Part shown: one piece after another, positions 26,307 through 42,049 of the stretch | Numbering within the stretch: the stretch's first letter is position 1 | Layout of the letters: every line of letters begins with the position of its first letter | The notes under the pieces: generated by a model | The model's input: the letters and a program-made list of their open reading frames with translations, nothing else | Told to the model about the DNA's origin: nothing | Databases searched by the model: none | Source of the DNA: Devosia marina | Lineage (GTDB): Bacteria; Pseudomonadota; Alphaproteobacteria; Rhizobiales; Devosiaceae | NCBI RefSeq assembly: GCF_009758415.1 | Contig: NZ_WQRF01000001.1 | Location: forward strand, 1,426,001 to 1,490,000 | DNA length: 64,000 nucleotides | Reading direction: 5' to 3' | Made by a program: the position numbers and the translations under genes

Positions 26307-26885
26307 ATGCTCAAGCGCAGCCTGCTGACCCTGGCAATATCCATCGCCGCTACCCTGCCGGCCTTTGCCCATCTCGACCCGCCTGAACATGGTTCGATTG
26401 CCGCCGGCTTCAGCCACCCCCTGCTTGGCCTCGACCATATTCTGGCGATGGTCGCGGTTGGTCTTTGGGGGGCGATGCAGGGTGGCCGCGCAGTCTGGCT
26501 GGTGCCGACGGCCTTTATCGGCACCATGGCGCTGGGCTTTACGGCAGCCATTGCCGGCATGCCCCTGCCCTTTGTCGAACCGGTCATCCTGGCCTCGGTG
26601 ATCTTCATCGGCATGGCCATCGCGCTGGCCCTGCCGATTCCCTCTTCGGCGGTCGCCGCCATGGTCGGGTTCTTCGCTTTCTTCCACGGCCATGCCCATG
26701 GCGGTGAAATGGGAGGCGCCGGCGCCTGGGAATTCGCCATTGGCTTTATCGTCGCCACTGCCGCCCTGCATGCGGCGGGCATTGGCGCCGGCCTGGTGCT
26801 GGCGCGGTCGAGCGGCAAGGTCCTGACCCGTCTTGCCGGTGCGGCGACGGCGCTTGGCGGTCTGTATCTGGCAATCGGCGGCTGA
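26307..26885 (+). CDS. ureJ: HupE/UreJ family nickel permease-like membrane protein
   Basis: A 192-residue membrane protein with a signal peptide (ending PAFA-H) and six hydrophobic segments. It has the family signature [20 protein letters not shown] and the histidine cluster [15 protein letters not shown]. HupE/UreJ proteins import nickel, the urease cofactor, and the position between ureA and ureB agrees with that. AGAGG lies before the ATG. Confidence 0.9.
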   Translation: MLKRSLLTLAISIAATLPAFAHLDPPEHGSIAAGFSHPLLGLDHILAMVAVGLWGAMQGGRAVWLVPTAFIGTMALGFTAAIAGMPLPFVEPVILASVIFIGMAIALALPIPSSAVAAMVGFFAFFHGHAHGGEMGGAGAWEFAIGFIVATAALHAAGIGAGLVLARSSGKVLTRLAGAATALGGLYLAIGG

Positions 26886-26895
26886 GGAGATGGAC

Positions 26896-27201
26896 ATGAT
26901 CCCCGGAGAAGTCATCCCTGCCAACGGCGACATTGAGCTCAATGTCGGGGCCGAACAGGTCGTGCTGGAGGTCGCCAATACCGGCGACCGCCCGGTCCAG
27001 GTCGGCTCGCATTATCATTTCTTCGAAGCCAATGCGGGGCTCCGCTTTGACCGAGACAAGGCGCGTGGCATGCGCCTTGATATCGCAGCGGGCACGGCCG
27101 TACGTTTCGAGCCCGGTCAGGCGCGCGAGGTTCGGCTGGTGCCGATCTCAGGCGACCGGCGCATTTTCGGTTTTCGGCAACAGATCATGGGAGATCTCTG
27201 A
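26896..27201 (+). CDS. ureB: urease beta subunit
   Basis: A 101-residue protein matching full-length urease beta ([52 protein letters not shown]). GAGGAG is six bases before the ATG at 26896, so that ATG is preferred to the one at 26890, which abuts it. Ten bases follow the hupE/ureJ stop. Confidence 0.97.
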   Translation: MIPGEVIPANGDIELNVGAEQVVLEVANTGDRPVQVGSHYHFFEANAGLRFDRDKARGMRLDIAAGTAVRFEPGQAREVRLVPISGDRRIFGFRQQIMGDL

Positions 27202-27295
27202 ACCCTGTGGCCGGGCGCGATATTGTCCCGGCGGGGCATGGCGCAGCCAGGTGAAAGCTGGTTAAAGGGCACGTCTCGAAAAAGAGGATCGCGCC

Positions 27296-27697
27296 ATGAC
27301 CACCGAACCCAGCAAGGAAGCCCAGTTCAAGCAACGCTTCATTTCCGTTGTGGCGGATCTGCAGCAGAACGGCATCGATGATCCGGAAGCCATGGCCCAT
27401 ATCGGTGGTCTGGCAGTCGAGTTGTCCGATGCGCTGAAACAGAAGAGCTGGGTCGCGGTCAAGCAGAGCATGACCCCGGCCATCTATGACGAGTTGCTCG
27501 CGAGCTTCCAGAAGCGGGGCAACGAATATCACAAGGATGGCCGCACCAAACTGGCCTACGCCATCCAGCTTCTGAGCGTTTCGCTGGTCGCCTTTACCCA
27601 GCGCAACGATGCCGACATTGCGGCAGGCGAAAAGCTGGTGGACCAGTTGATCGATCAGGCCGCAACAAGATACCGCCAGGTCCGTCCAAAGCACTGA
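27296..27697 (+). CDS. unknown protein between ureB and ureC
   Basis: A 133-residue soluble, mostly helical protein without signal peptide (starts MTTEPSKEAQFKQRF; contains MAHIGGLAVELSDALKQKSW). GAGGA lies seven bases before the ATG. It sits in the urease operon 94 bases after ureB, on the same strand, in a place that is normally empty or holds a small unknown gene in related bacteria. I recognise no domain. It could be a folding helper of urease or an unrelated passenger; its codon use looks like its neighbours'. Confidence 0.75.
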   Translation: MTTEPSKEAQFKQRFISVVADLQQNGIDDPEAMAHIGGLAVELSDALKQKSWVAVKQSMTPAIYDELLASFQKRGNEYHKDGRTKLAYAIQLLSVSLVAFTQRNDADIAAGEKLVDQLIDQAATRYRQVRPKH

Positions 27698-27730
27698 TTG
27701 GGCTGGGCGCGACTGGCTTGAACAACGTGT

Positions 27731-27752
27731 TCCGGACTCTTGCCAGTCCGGA
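27731..27752 (+). repeat. perfect 8-bp stem-loop upstream of ureC
   Basis: TCCGGACT and AGTCCGGA form a perfect stem around CTTGCC (27739-27744), 33 bases after the unknown gene and 63 bases before ureC. With a one-base bulge it extends by three pairs. There is no T run, so it is more likely an mRNA-processing or stability element than a terminator. Confidence 0.45.
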
Positions 27753-27814
27753 CACCTTAGGCCAAAGTTACGCCCGGGAAGCCTTTGTTCCGGGCCATTC
27801 GAACGGGACACGAC

Positions 27815-29524
<1,710 letters not shown>

Positions 29525-29633
29525 CGACATCGGCATGGCTGATCGACCGGCAGCGATTGTCACTCCCTTCAAACGCCATGATTATGGGTGTGCAATAACT
29601 GCCGTTCGTTCCCTGTTGCCAAAGGACAGTTTC

Positions 29634-30056
29634 ATGCCCTCGCCCAGAGCGATGCTTGTCATCGGTTTTTCCCTGTTCGTCCCTCTTGCGGCTTTCGCCC
29701 AGGCCGAGGTCACGACCCTCGCCACTGTGCCGACAGTGCCTGCAGCGTCGGCCAGCCTGACATTGACCCTCGAAAGCCAGAGCGATATCGAGCGGCGCAC
29801 GGTTAGCTATCTTTGTGAGGATCAGCAGGTTCTGACCGTACACTATATCAACGCCGCCCCCAATTTCCTGGCCATTGTACCGGTCGAAGGCCAGAGCCTG
29901 GTCTTTGCAACCACGCTTTCAGCCTCCGGTGCGCGCTATGTTTCGGGGCCCTATGAATGGTGGAGCCATCAGGGCGAAGCCACCCTGCGTGACCTGATGC
30001 AGGACGAGGACGCCGAGCCGCTCGTCACCTGCACCGAAGCCAACAACACACCCTGA
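29634..30056 (+). CDS. MliC-family lysozyme-inhibitor-like periplasmic protein
   Basis: A 140-residue exported protein (signal peptide MPSPRAMLVIGFSLFVPLAA, cleavage after AFA). The mature part has the MliC (PF09864) pattern: VSYLCEDQQVLTVHYINAAPN, then LVFATTLSASGARYVSG with the conserved SASGARY, WW(S)HQGEATL, and a final cysteine (LVTC) able to bond the first. Family members inhibit C-type lysozyme. There is no lipobox, so it is soluble (PliC-like) rather than a lipoprotein. It lies between ureC and ureE, which is odd. AAAGGA precedes the ATG. Confidence 0.8.
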   Translation: MPSPRAMLVIGFSLFVPLAAFAQAEVTTLATVPTVPAASASLTLTLESQSDIERRTVSYLCEDQQVLTVHYINAAPNFLAIVPVEGQSLVFATTLSASGARYVSGPYEWWSHQGEATLRDLMQDEDAEPLVTCTEANNTP

Positions 30057-30064
30057 CCGCTGGC

Positions 30065-30652
30065 ATGGACCCAGCAATCTCCGCCGAACTGTTTCCGCAT
30101 GTGCGCATCGTCATGGGCACGGTTATCGGCCTGGGTATTACCAGGCTGCTGATGACCGTTGCCGGAATCATCCAGCATCCCCATCGTGGCAAGATTTCTG
30201 CCCTGCACATGCTCTGGATCGGCTCGATGCTGCTCGAGCTGGTGTTGTTCTGGTGGTGGGAATTTGCGCTGCACAGGGTGGAGATTTGGAATTTCGGCAT
30301 TGTCCTGTTCATCCTGACCTATGCCATCACCCTCTTCCTGATCGCGGCCCTGCTCTCCCCCGATAGCGTCTCCGAGTACAAGGGCTATGAGGACTTCTTC
30401 CTCAAGCGTCGTCATTGGTTTTTTGGCCTTTTGGGTGCAACCTTCATCCTCGACACCATCGATACGCTGATCAAGGGCCAGGCCCATTGGAGCCGGTTCG
30501 ACTGGAGCTATTTTGGCCAGGTTCCGGTAGGACTGGCGCTATGTATCTTCGCCTGGCGCTATGCCGACCGGCGCCTGCACCTGTCCATCGTTGGAGTGCA
30601 CATCACCTACCAACTCTTCCTCATTTTCCGTTTCTTCACCACGATCAGTTAG
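30065..30652 (+). CDS. polytopic membrane protein of unknown function in the urease operon
   Basis: A 195-residue protein with five or six predicted membrane segments (about 15-35, 45-65, 75-95, 118-135, 150-165, 175-192) and no signal peptide. Notable are the Trp-rich ELVLFWWWEFALHRVEIW and a charged cytoplasmic loop EYKGYEDFFLKRRHW. Eight bases after the MliC-like gene and six before ureE, so clearly co-transcribed. I recognise no family. A transport or sensing role linked to urea, nickel or ammonia is imaginable but unsupported. Confidence 0.75.
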   Translation: MDPAISAELFPHVRIVMGTVIGLGITRLLMTVAGIIQHPHRGKISALHMLWIGSMLLELVLFWWWEFALHRVEIWNFGIVLFILTYAITLFLIAALLSPDSVSEYKGYEDFFLKRRHWFFGLLGATFILDTIDTLIKGQAHWSRFDWSYFGQVPVGLALCIFAWRYADRRLHLSIVGVHITYQLFLIFRFFTTIS

Positions 30653-30658
30653 TTCCCC

Positions 30659-31132
30659 ATGTTCCGAGCCACTGCCCATTTGCCCGCCGATCACGGCAAG
30701 TCCCCGATCATCGACACCATCACCCTGGCCCATGACGAGCGCAGGCTGCGGCGCAAGCTGCTCACCGGGGCCAAAGGCACGGAAGTCATGGTGGATTTTC
30801 CCGCGACCGTGACCCTCGACCACATGGGGGCGCTGGAACTGGAGAGTGGTGAGTTGGTCAGCGTGCTGGCGGCCCAGGAACCGCTCTACGAAATTCGCGC
30901 CCGGGATCCCGGACACTTGCTGCGCCTCGCCTGGCATATCGGCAATCGCCACACCCCGGCGCAACTGGAGCCCGATCGCATCCTGATCAAGCGCGACCAC
31001 GTCCTCAAGACCATGCTGGAAGGTCTGGGCGCGGGCGTCGCAAATGTCACCGAACCCTTCTTTGCAGAGCATGGCGCCTATCATGCCCACGCCCATGGCG
31101 ATGGTGGCCATGCGCTGTTGAACCGCAAGTGA
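30659..31132 (+). CDS. ureE: urease accessory protein UreE
   Basis: A 157-residue nickel metallochaperone. The N-terminal peptide-binding domain is followed by the metal-binding domain with GNRHTP (residues 95-100, H98 as nickel ligand). The C-terminal tail from about 136 is His-rich ([15 protein letters not shown]), so extra Ni2+ can be bound. It delivers nickel to UreG. The ureF start overlaps its stop by four bases. Confidence 0.94.
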   Translation: MFRATAHLPADHGKSPIIDTITLAHDERRLRRKLLTGAKGTEVMVDFPATVTLDHMGALELESGELVSVLAAQEPLYEIRARDPGHLLRLAWHIGNRHTPAQLEPDRILIKRDHVLKTMLEGLGAGVANVTEPFFAEHGAYHAHAHGDGGHALLNRK

Positions 31133-31785
31133 GCGCCGATCTGCAAAAGCTGCTGACCTGGATGTCACCGGCCTTCCCGGTCGGGGCCTTTGCCTGGTCC
31201 GCCGGTCTTGAGACCGCTATTGCGCAGGGCACAGTGTCCGACCGTGCGACCACCCAAGACTGGATTTCCGGCGTGCTGCATCACGGCAGCCTCAAGACCG
31301 ACGCGATCCTGCTCGCCCATGCCCACAGAGCTCATGCCGACAAGGCAAAGCTGGCTGAACTGGCCGATCTCTGCCTCGCCTTGACCGCCGCCCATGAGCG
31401 GCACGCCGAAACCACCATCACCGGCAACGCCTTCGTGCTCGCCAGTGCGGCATGGCCGGCCGCAACGCCTGTGCCGCTGCCCGAGCCCTGCCCCTACCCC
31501 ATCGCCGTTGGCGCATTGGCTGGTGCTCATGGCATTGAGCGCCGTGATACGCTGATCGCCTTTCTCGCCACGACGGTCCATAGTCAGGTGTCGGTCGCCG
31601 TGCGCCTCGTGCCCATCGGGCAGGCTGACGGCCTCGCCATCATGGCGGCGTTCGAGCCGGGCATCGCGCATATGGCCGATCTGTGCCTTCATGCCGCACT
31701 GGACGATATTGGCAGCGTGGCCTATGGCGCAGATATTGCGCAGATGCAGCACGAAACGCTGAGAACGAGGATTTTCCGGTCATGA
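31129..31785 (+). CDS. ureF: urease accessory protein UreF
   Basis: A 218-residue helical protein, the link between UreD and UreG in the nickel-insertion complex. Family motifs are [21 protein letters not shown] at the N-terminus (split at residue 20) and [13 protein letters not shown] in the middle. Start is GTG, overlapping the ureE stop as GTGA. The next gene overlaps its stop as ATGA, so translation is coupled in both directions. Confidence 0.94.
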   Translation: MSADLQKLLTWMSPAFPVGAFAWSAGLETAIAQGTVSDRATTQDWISGVLHHGSLKTDAILLAHAHRAHADKAKLAELADLCLALTAAHERHAETTITGNAFVLASAAWPAATPVPLPEPCPYPIAVGALAGAHGIERRDTLIAFLATTVHSQVSVAVRLVPIGQADGLAIMAAFEPGIAHMADLCLHAALDDIGSVAYGADIAQMQHETLRTRIFRS

Positions 31786-32213
31786 GCATGCTTTTCGCCT
31801 CCTTCATGTTCATCGGCCTGTTCGCCGTGTCGATTGCCCATCTGATGTGGGCCTTCGGCCGTACCTGGCCGATCCGCGACGAGAAACTGCTGGCCCAGAC
31901 CGTGGCGGGCTTCAAGGACATCGAGCGCATGCCACCCAGACTGGCTTCGCTCGCCGTCGCCGTAGCCACCTTCACCGCCGGTTGCTTCGCCCTGGCTCTG
32001 GCCGATCACGACAGCGGCGGATGGCTGCTCAATCTGGCCGGTTTCGGCTTCGCTGCCGTGTTCCTGGCCCGCGGCATCATCGGCTATACACCCTGGTGGG
32101 CGGGGCTGACCCCCGAACCCAATTTCCGTCTCAATGACCGCCGGGTCTATTCCCCGCTCTGCCTGTTCCTGGGGCTGGGCTTCCTGGCACTTATCTATCT
32201 GCGTCTCGTCTGA
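31782..32213 (+). CDS. DUF3995-like membrane protein between ureF and ureG
   Basis: A 143-residue protein with about four membrane segments (about 3-25, 55-75, 80-100, 122-142). The pattern [13 protein letters not shown] near the N-terminus and [18 protein letters not shown] fit the DUF3995 family, which I recall with moderate certainty. Coupled to ureF by an ATGA overlap and 19 bases before ureG. Position suggests a link to urease maturation or nickel, but no function is known to me. Confidence 0.75.
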   Translation: MSMLFASFMFIGLFAVSIAHLMWAFGRTWPIRDEKLLAQTVAGFKDIERMPPRLASLAVAVATFTAGCFALALADHDSGGWLLNLAGFGFAAVFLARGIIGYTPWWAGLTPEPNFRLNDRRVYSPLCLFLGLGFLALIYLRLV

Positions 32214-32232
32214 AACACATATGGAGCAAGTC

Positions 32233-32871
32233 ATGTCCAAGAGCCTCAACGGACCCCTGCGCATCGGCATTGGCGGGCCAGTCGGCTCGGGCAAGACCAC
32301 CTTGTGTGAAATGCTGCTCAAGGCCATGCGCGACCGCTATTCCATGGCCGTGGTCACCAATGACATCTACACTCAGGAAGACGCGCTGATCCTGTCGCGC
32401 GTTCAGGCGATTTCCGAGGACCGCATTGTCGGCGTCGAAACCGGCGGTTGCCCGCACACCGCCATTCGCGAAGACGCTTCGCTGAACCTGGCCGCCATTG
32501 ACGATCTGAACCGAAAGTTTCCCGATCTGGACATCGTGCTGATCGAGAGCGGCGGTGACAATCTGGCGGCCACCTTCTCGCCCGATCTGGCAGACCTCAC
32601 CATCTATGTGATTTCGGTCGCGCAGGGCGAAAAGATCCCGCGCAAGGGCGGCCCCGCGATTTCCCGCTCCGACCTCCTGGTCATCACCCACACCGACCTG
32701 GCGCCCTATGTCGGCGCCAGCCTCGAAGTGATGGAGAGCGACACGCAGAAGGTGCGCGAAGGCCGGCCCTATGTCTTCACCGACCTGCTGCGCCGCGAAA
32801 GCCTCGACCACATCATCGGCTTTATTGAGAAGCACGGTGGCTTCGTGGCGGAGGCAGCGGAACAAGCGTGA
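32233..32871 (+). CDS. ureG: urease accessory protein UreG (GTPase)
   Basis: A 212-residue SIMIBI-class GTPase that powers nickel insertion. Walker A is GPVGSGKT (residues 15-22), the nickel-binding CPH motif is C73-P74-H75 ([14 protein letters not shown]), and ESGGDN and the guanine motif ITHTDL (NKxD-like) follow. GGAG six bases before the ATG at 32233 favours it over an ATG at 32221. The GNAT gene overlaps its stop by four bases. Confidence 0.96.
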   Translation: MSKSLNGPLRIGIGGPVGSGKTTLCEMLLKAMRDRYSMAVVTNDIYTQEDALILSRVQAISEDRIVGVETGGCPHTAIREDASLNLAAIDDLNRKFPDLDIVLIESGGDNLAATFSPDLADLTIYVISVAQGEKIPRKGGPAISRSDLLVITHTDLAPYVGASLEVMESDTQKVREGRPYVFTDLLRRESLDHIIGFIEKHGGFVAEAAEQA

Positions 32872-33328
32872 GCGACTTCGTCCGCCTGAGACGATCTCTC
32901 GCAGAACCAATGGTGCCGTCCGGACTCCCGCCGGGCGTGGAATGGCTACCACTATGGCGCAGCAGGCCGGCTGACCTCCACCGCCTGCTCGTGCTCGCCT
33001 ATGGCGAAGGCGGCGGCGCGGTCGGGTCGTTCGACCAATGGTGGTGGCCACTGGTGGACGACACCGAATTCGACCCTGCGCTGGTGATTATTGCCGCCAA
33101 TGCCGATCAGGAACCGCTGGGACTTGTCCAATGCTGGTCCAGCAGCTTCGTCAAGGACATCGTCGTGCATCCCGACGCACAAAACCGCGGTCTCGGCTCT
33201 GCGCTGCTGACATGCGCCTTTTCGTTGCTGCGCGAGCGCGGGCATCTGCATGCCGACCTAAAGGTAGAACGGGCCAACAGAGCGGCGCAGCGCTTTTATG
33301 CGCGTCACGGCATGTTCGAGGTGGAGAG

Positions 33329-33332
<4 letters not shown>
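32868..33332 (+). CDS. GNAT family N-acetyltransferase
   Basis: A 154-residue acetyltransferase. The acetyl-CoA site is [24 protein letters not shown] (R/Q-x-x-G-x-G/A), and the C-terminal [16 protein letters not shown] is the typical last GNAT block. Start is GTG, overlapping the ureG stop as GTGA, so it is the last gene of the urease operon. Substrate unknown. Its TAG stop is shared, through the palindrome CTAG, with the stop of glgX coming from the other side. Confidence 0.85.
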
Positions 33333-38420
<5,088 letters not shown>

Positions 38421-38424
<4 letters not shown>

Positions 38425-39692
38425 CGATCCGCCAGGTATTTATTGATCATGGCCTGGGTTATCAGCGTCACGCCTTCGTCGGACCGGCGGAACCATTTTG
38501 CGTCAAATTCAGGGTCTTCGCCCACCACCAGGCCCTCGGGGATATTGACGCCGCGATCGATAACAACCTTCTTCAGCCGCGCATTACGCCCGACATCGCA
38601 ATAGGGCAGCACCACCGCTTCCTCGAGCATTGAATAGGAGTGCACCCGGCTGCCAGTGGAAAGCAGCGTACGCTGCAAATGCCCGCCCGAAATGATGCAA
38701 TCGCCCGAAACCAGCGAGTTGACGGCAGAGCCGCGGCGCCCATCAAAGTCGTGTACGAATTTGGCAGGTGGCGTGATCTCGGCATAGGTCCAGATCGGCC
38801 AGTCACGATCATAAAGATCGAGCTGTGGCTTGATGTCGGTCAGGTCGATGGACGCTTTCCAATAGGCGTCGATCGTGCCCACATCGCGCCAATAGCTGAC
38901 TTCTTCATTGCTCGAGCGCACGCAGGAGCGCGGGAAGCGGTGCGCCCAGGCAGTCCCGTTCTTGACGATATAGGGGATGATGTCCTTGCCGAAGTCGCGA
39001 TTGGACCCCTCGGTCGCCGCATCGCGCTTGAGCTGCTCCATCAGGAAGCGCGTCTCGAATACATAAATGCCCATTGAGGCCAGCGCCATGTCGGGCTTGT
39101 CCGGAATGCCCGGAGGGTCCTTGGGTTTTTCTACGAAATCAACCACCCGATCGCGGCCATCGACATGCATCACGCCGAAGCCTGTAGCTTCCATGCGCGG
39201 GACTTCGAGGCACCCGATGGTGACGTCCGCGCCCGTATCCACATGCTGGCGGAGCATGATTTCGTAGTCCATCTTGTAGATGTGGTCGCCCGCCAGGATG
39301 ACGATATAGCGGGCGCCGGAATCCTCGATGATGTCCATGTTCTGGTACACCGCATCGGCGGTGCCGGCATACCACATGTCCTCGCGCACCCGCTGGCTGG
39401 CCGGCAGCACGTCAAAGCTCTCATTGCGCTCGGGCCTGAGGAAGTTCCACCCGCGCGACAAGTGGCGGATCAGGGAATGCGCCTGATATTGCGTGGCCAC
39501 TGAGATACGGCGAATGCCCGAATTGATGGCATTGGAAAGCGCAAAGTCGATGATGCGCGACTTGCCGCCAAAATACACCGCCGGCTTGGCACGCCGGTCG
39601 GTCAGTTCCATCAGACGCGTACCGCGCCCTCCCGCCAGCACATAGGCCATGGCTTCACGCGCCAGCGGCGATGGTACTCGATAGTCAGCCAT
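38421..39692 (-). CDS. glgC: glucose-1-phosphate adenylyltransferase
   Basis: A 423-residue nucleotidyltransferase that makes ADP-glucose, the committed step. The N-terminal pyrophosphorylase motif [20 protein letters not shown] and [18 protein letters not shown] are intact, and a left-handed beta-helix ends the protein. Such enzymes are allosterically controlled in alphaproteobacteria by fructose-6-phosphate and pyruvate. 57 bases separate it from glgB. Confidence 0.96.
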
Positions 39693-39712
39693 ATTATTTC
39701 CCTCCGCTTGAG

Positions 39713-39728
39713 CCCGGCTTCTGCCGGG
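39713..39728 (-). terminator. small hairpin between glgB and glgC
   Basis: A 6-bp stem (39713-39718 with 39723-39728) and 4-base loop in the 57-base gap, 22 bases beyond the glgB stop. No T run; probably an mRNA-stability element between cistrons. Confidence 0.35.
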
Positions 39729-39749
39729 TCTTATCTCACCCGAGCCGCC

Positions 39750-41945
39750 TCAGGCCGGCTCATACTTCAAAAACAGTGTTGCCAATGGCGGCAGGTAGAC
39801 TTCCGCCTCGGCCGGCCAGTGCTGCCCCTCGACAGCTTTGGCAACGACCGCGCCCTGATTGCCGGTGTTGCCACCGGAATACCAACCGGCATCGGTATTG
39901 ATCCGCTCCACCCAGCGCCCGGCTTTGGGCAGCGGTACCTTGTAGTGACTGCGTGGCACTGGCGTGAAATTGGAGATCACCAGCACCGGATCGGCATCCG
40001 GCGCCTTGCGCAGCCAAGCCAGCACGGAATTGGCCTGATCATTGCCGATCACCCACTCGAAGCCCTCCGGCTCGCAATCGCGGTCATAAAGCGCAGGCAG
40101 GCTGCGATAGGCCGCATTGAGGTCGGCCACCAGCCGCCGCATGCCTTCATGGCTTGGCGCGTCGAGCAGATACCAGTCGAGCGCCTGGCTCTCTGACCAT
40201 TCCTCGCGCTGCGCGAATTCCTGGCCCATGAACAGCAGTTTCTTGCCCGGATGGCCCCACATGAAGGCCAGATAGGCGCGCAGATTGGCGAATTGCTGCC
40301 AGTCGTCTCCCGGCATTTTTGAAAGCAGCGCGCCCTTGCCGTGCACCACCTCGTCATGGCTTAGCGGCAATACGAAATTCTCACTGAACGCGTACATCAG
40401 CCCGAAGGTCATGTCGTTGTGGTGGAACCGGCGATGGATGGTTTCCCGGCTCATGAACCGCAGGGTGTCGTTCATGAAACCCATGTTCCACTTGAAACCA
40501 AAGCCCAGCCCTCCCGCATAGGTGGGGGCGCTGACGCCGGGCCACGAAGTCGACTCCTCGGCGATCATGAAGGCACCCGGGAATTGTCGATAGACCTCCG
40601 CATTGACCCGCTGCAGAAAGGCCACTGCCTCCAGGTTCTGGTTACCGCCATGCTGGTTGGGCACCCATTCGCCCGGTTGCCGCGAATAGTCGAGATAGAG
40701 CATCGAGGCGACCGCATCGACCCGTAGGCCGTCGATATGGAACTGGTCGAACCAGAACAGTGCATTGTTCGTGAGGTAGGCCGAAACTTCCTTGCGCCCG
40801 AAATTGTAAATCGCCGTGTTCCAGTCTGGATGAAAACCTTGGCGCGGATCTTCATGCTCATAGAGCGCGGTGCCGTCGAAATGCGACAGGCCATGCTCGT
40901 CCGTCGGGAAATGCGCCGGCACCCAATCCAGGATCACCCCCAGCCCCGCCTCATGAGCCGCATTGACCAGTCGCGCGAACCCGGCCGGATCGCCAAACCG
41001 CGCCGTCGGGGCATAAAGCCCGGTTGGCTGATAGCCCCAGCTCGGATCGAAGGGATGCTCGGAGATCGGCATCAGTTCGAGGTGGGTGTACCCCATATCG
41101 GCCGCATAGGGCACGAGCTGCTCGGCAAGCTGGTCATAGGACATGAAGCTGCCGTCGGGGCGTCGTCGCCACGAGCCCAGATGCACTTCGTAGATGGACA
41201 TGGGCGTGCGTCGCCAGTCGCGCGTTGCGCGTTCTTCCATGTATTTTTGGTCAGTCCAGGTGAATGGCGTCGGATCGGGAACCACCGAAGCGGTTCGCGG
41301 CCGCATCTCGGCCTGCCGGGCATACGGGTCCGCCTTCAAGGGAAGCACCTGCCCATTCGGCCCGACGATCTCGTACTTGTAGATGGTGCCAGTCCCCAGC
41401 ACCGGGATGAACACTTCCCAGATGCCCTGGCGATTGCGCATCGGGTGGCGCCGTCCATCCCAATCATTCCAAGGCCCGACAACGGACACGCGCTGCGCAT
41501 TTGGCGCCCAGACCGCAAAATGGGTGCCGTGAATGCCCTCGAATTCCATTTCGTGGGCGCCCATCTTGTCGAACAGCCGCAAATGGCTGCCTTCGCCGAT
41601 GTAGTAGTCGTCCATCGGCCCGAGCACCGGACCGAAGGAATAGGGATCATAGACCGTCCAGCTTCCTCCGGCATTTTTAGCCTCATAGCGGATCGGCTGC
41701 CGCTCGGTGATGTCCACCTTGGCCTCAAAGAACCCGCCCTTATGGCGTGGGATCATGTGCCTGAGTGGCGTGCCGTCGAGTGTAAAGGCATTCAGCGTGT
41801 CCGCGTGGGGCACGAAGGCCCGCAGAACCCAGTGTCCTGCAACCTCGTGCAGACCCAGAAAGGCAAAGGCATTGCTGTGGCGCCCGGCCACAATGGCTTC
41901 GATTTCCCGCTCATCGGCCTGCCAGCTTTCCTTGCTCACACTCAC
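39750..41945 (-). CDS. glgB: 1,4-alpha-glucan branching enzyme
   Basis: A 731-residue GH13 branching enzyme, close to the 728 of E. coli. An N-terminal domain and CBM48 (THFAVWAPNAQRVSVVG) precede the barrel; the catalytic residues are D410 (GLRVDAVASMLYLD) and E463 (IAEESTSWPG), matching E. coli D405 and E458. I chose a GTG at 41945, where GGGGAG lies seven bases upstream and the homologous length results; the frame is open to 42155 but that part overlaps glgP's end. Confidence 0.94.
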   Translation of the reverse strand: MSVSKESWQADEREIEAIVAGRHSNAFAFLGLHEVAGHWVLRAFVPHADTLNAFTLDGTPLRHMIPRHKGGFFEAKVDITERQPIRYEAKNAGGSWTVYDPYSFGPVLGPMDDYYIGEGSHLRLFDKMGAHEMEFEGIHGTHFAVWAPNAQRVSVVGPWNDWDGRRHPMRNRQGIWEVFIPVLGTGTIYKYEIVGPNGQVLPLKADPYARQAEMRPRTASVVPDPTPFTWTDQKYMEERATRDWRRTPMSIYEVHLGSWRRRPDGSFMSYDQLAEQLVPYAADMGYTHLELMPISEHPFDPSWGYQPTGLYAPTARFGDPAGFARLVNAAHEAGLGVILDWVPAHFPTDEHGLSHFDGTALYEHEDPRQGFHPDWNTAIYNFGRKEVSAYLTNNALFWFDQFHIDGLRVDAVASMLYLDYSRQPGEWVPNQHGGNQNLEAVAFLQRVNAEVYRQFPGAFMIAEESTSWPGVSAPTYAGGLGFGFKWNMGFMNDTLRFMSRETIHRRFHHNDMTFGLMYAFSENFVLPLSHDEVVHGKGALLSKMPGDDWQQFANLRAYLAFMWGHPGKKLLFMGQEFAQREEWSESQALDWYLLDAPSHEGMRRLVADLNAAYRSLPALYDRDCEPEGFEWVIGNDQANSVLAWLRKAPDADPVLVISNFTPVPRSHYKVPLPKAGRWVERINTDAGWYSGGNTGNQGAVVAKAVEGQHWPAEAEVYLPPLATLFLKYEPA

Positions 41946-42049
41946 TCTCACGCTCCCCCAATGACCTGCCAAATCATCCCGGCCGGCCCAACAAAAACTC
42001 TGCGCGCAATGCTGATCTTGCGTCAGGTGCGACCGCGCGCGCTTGCGCT

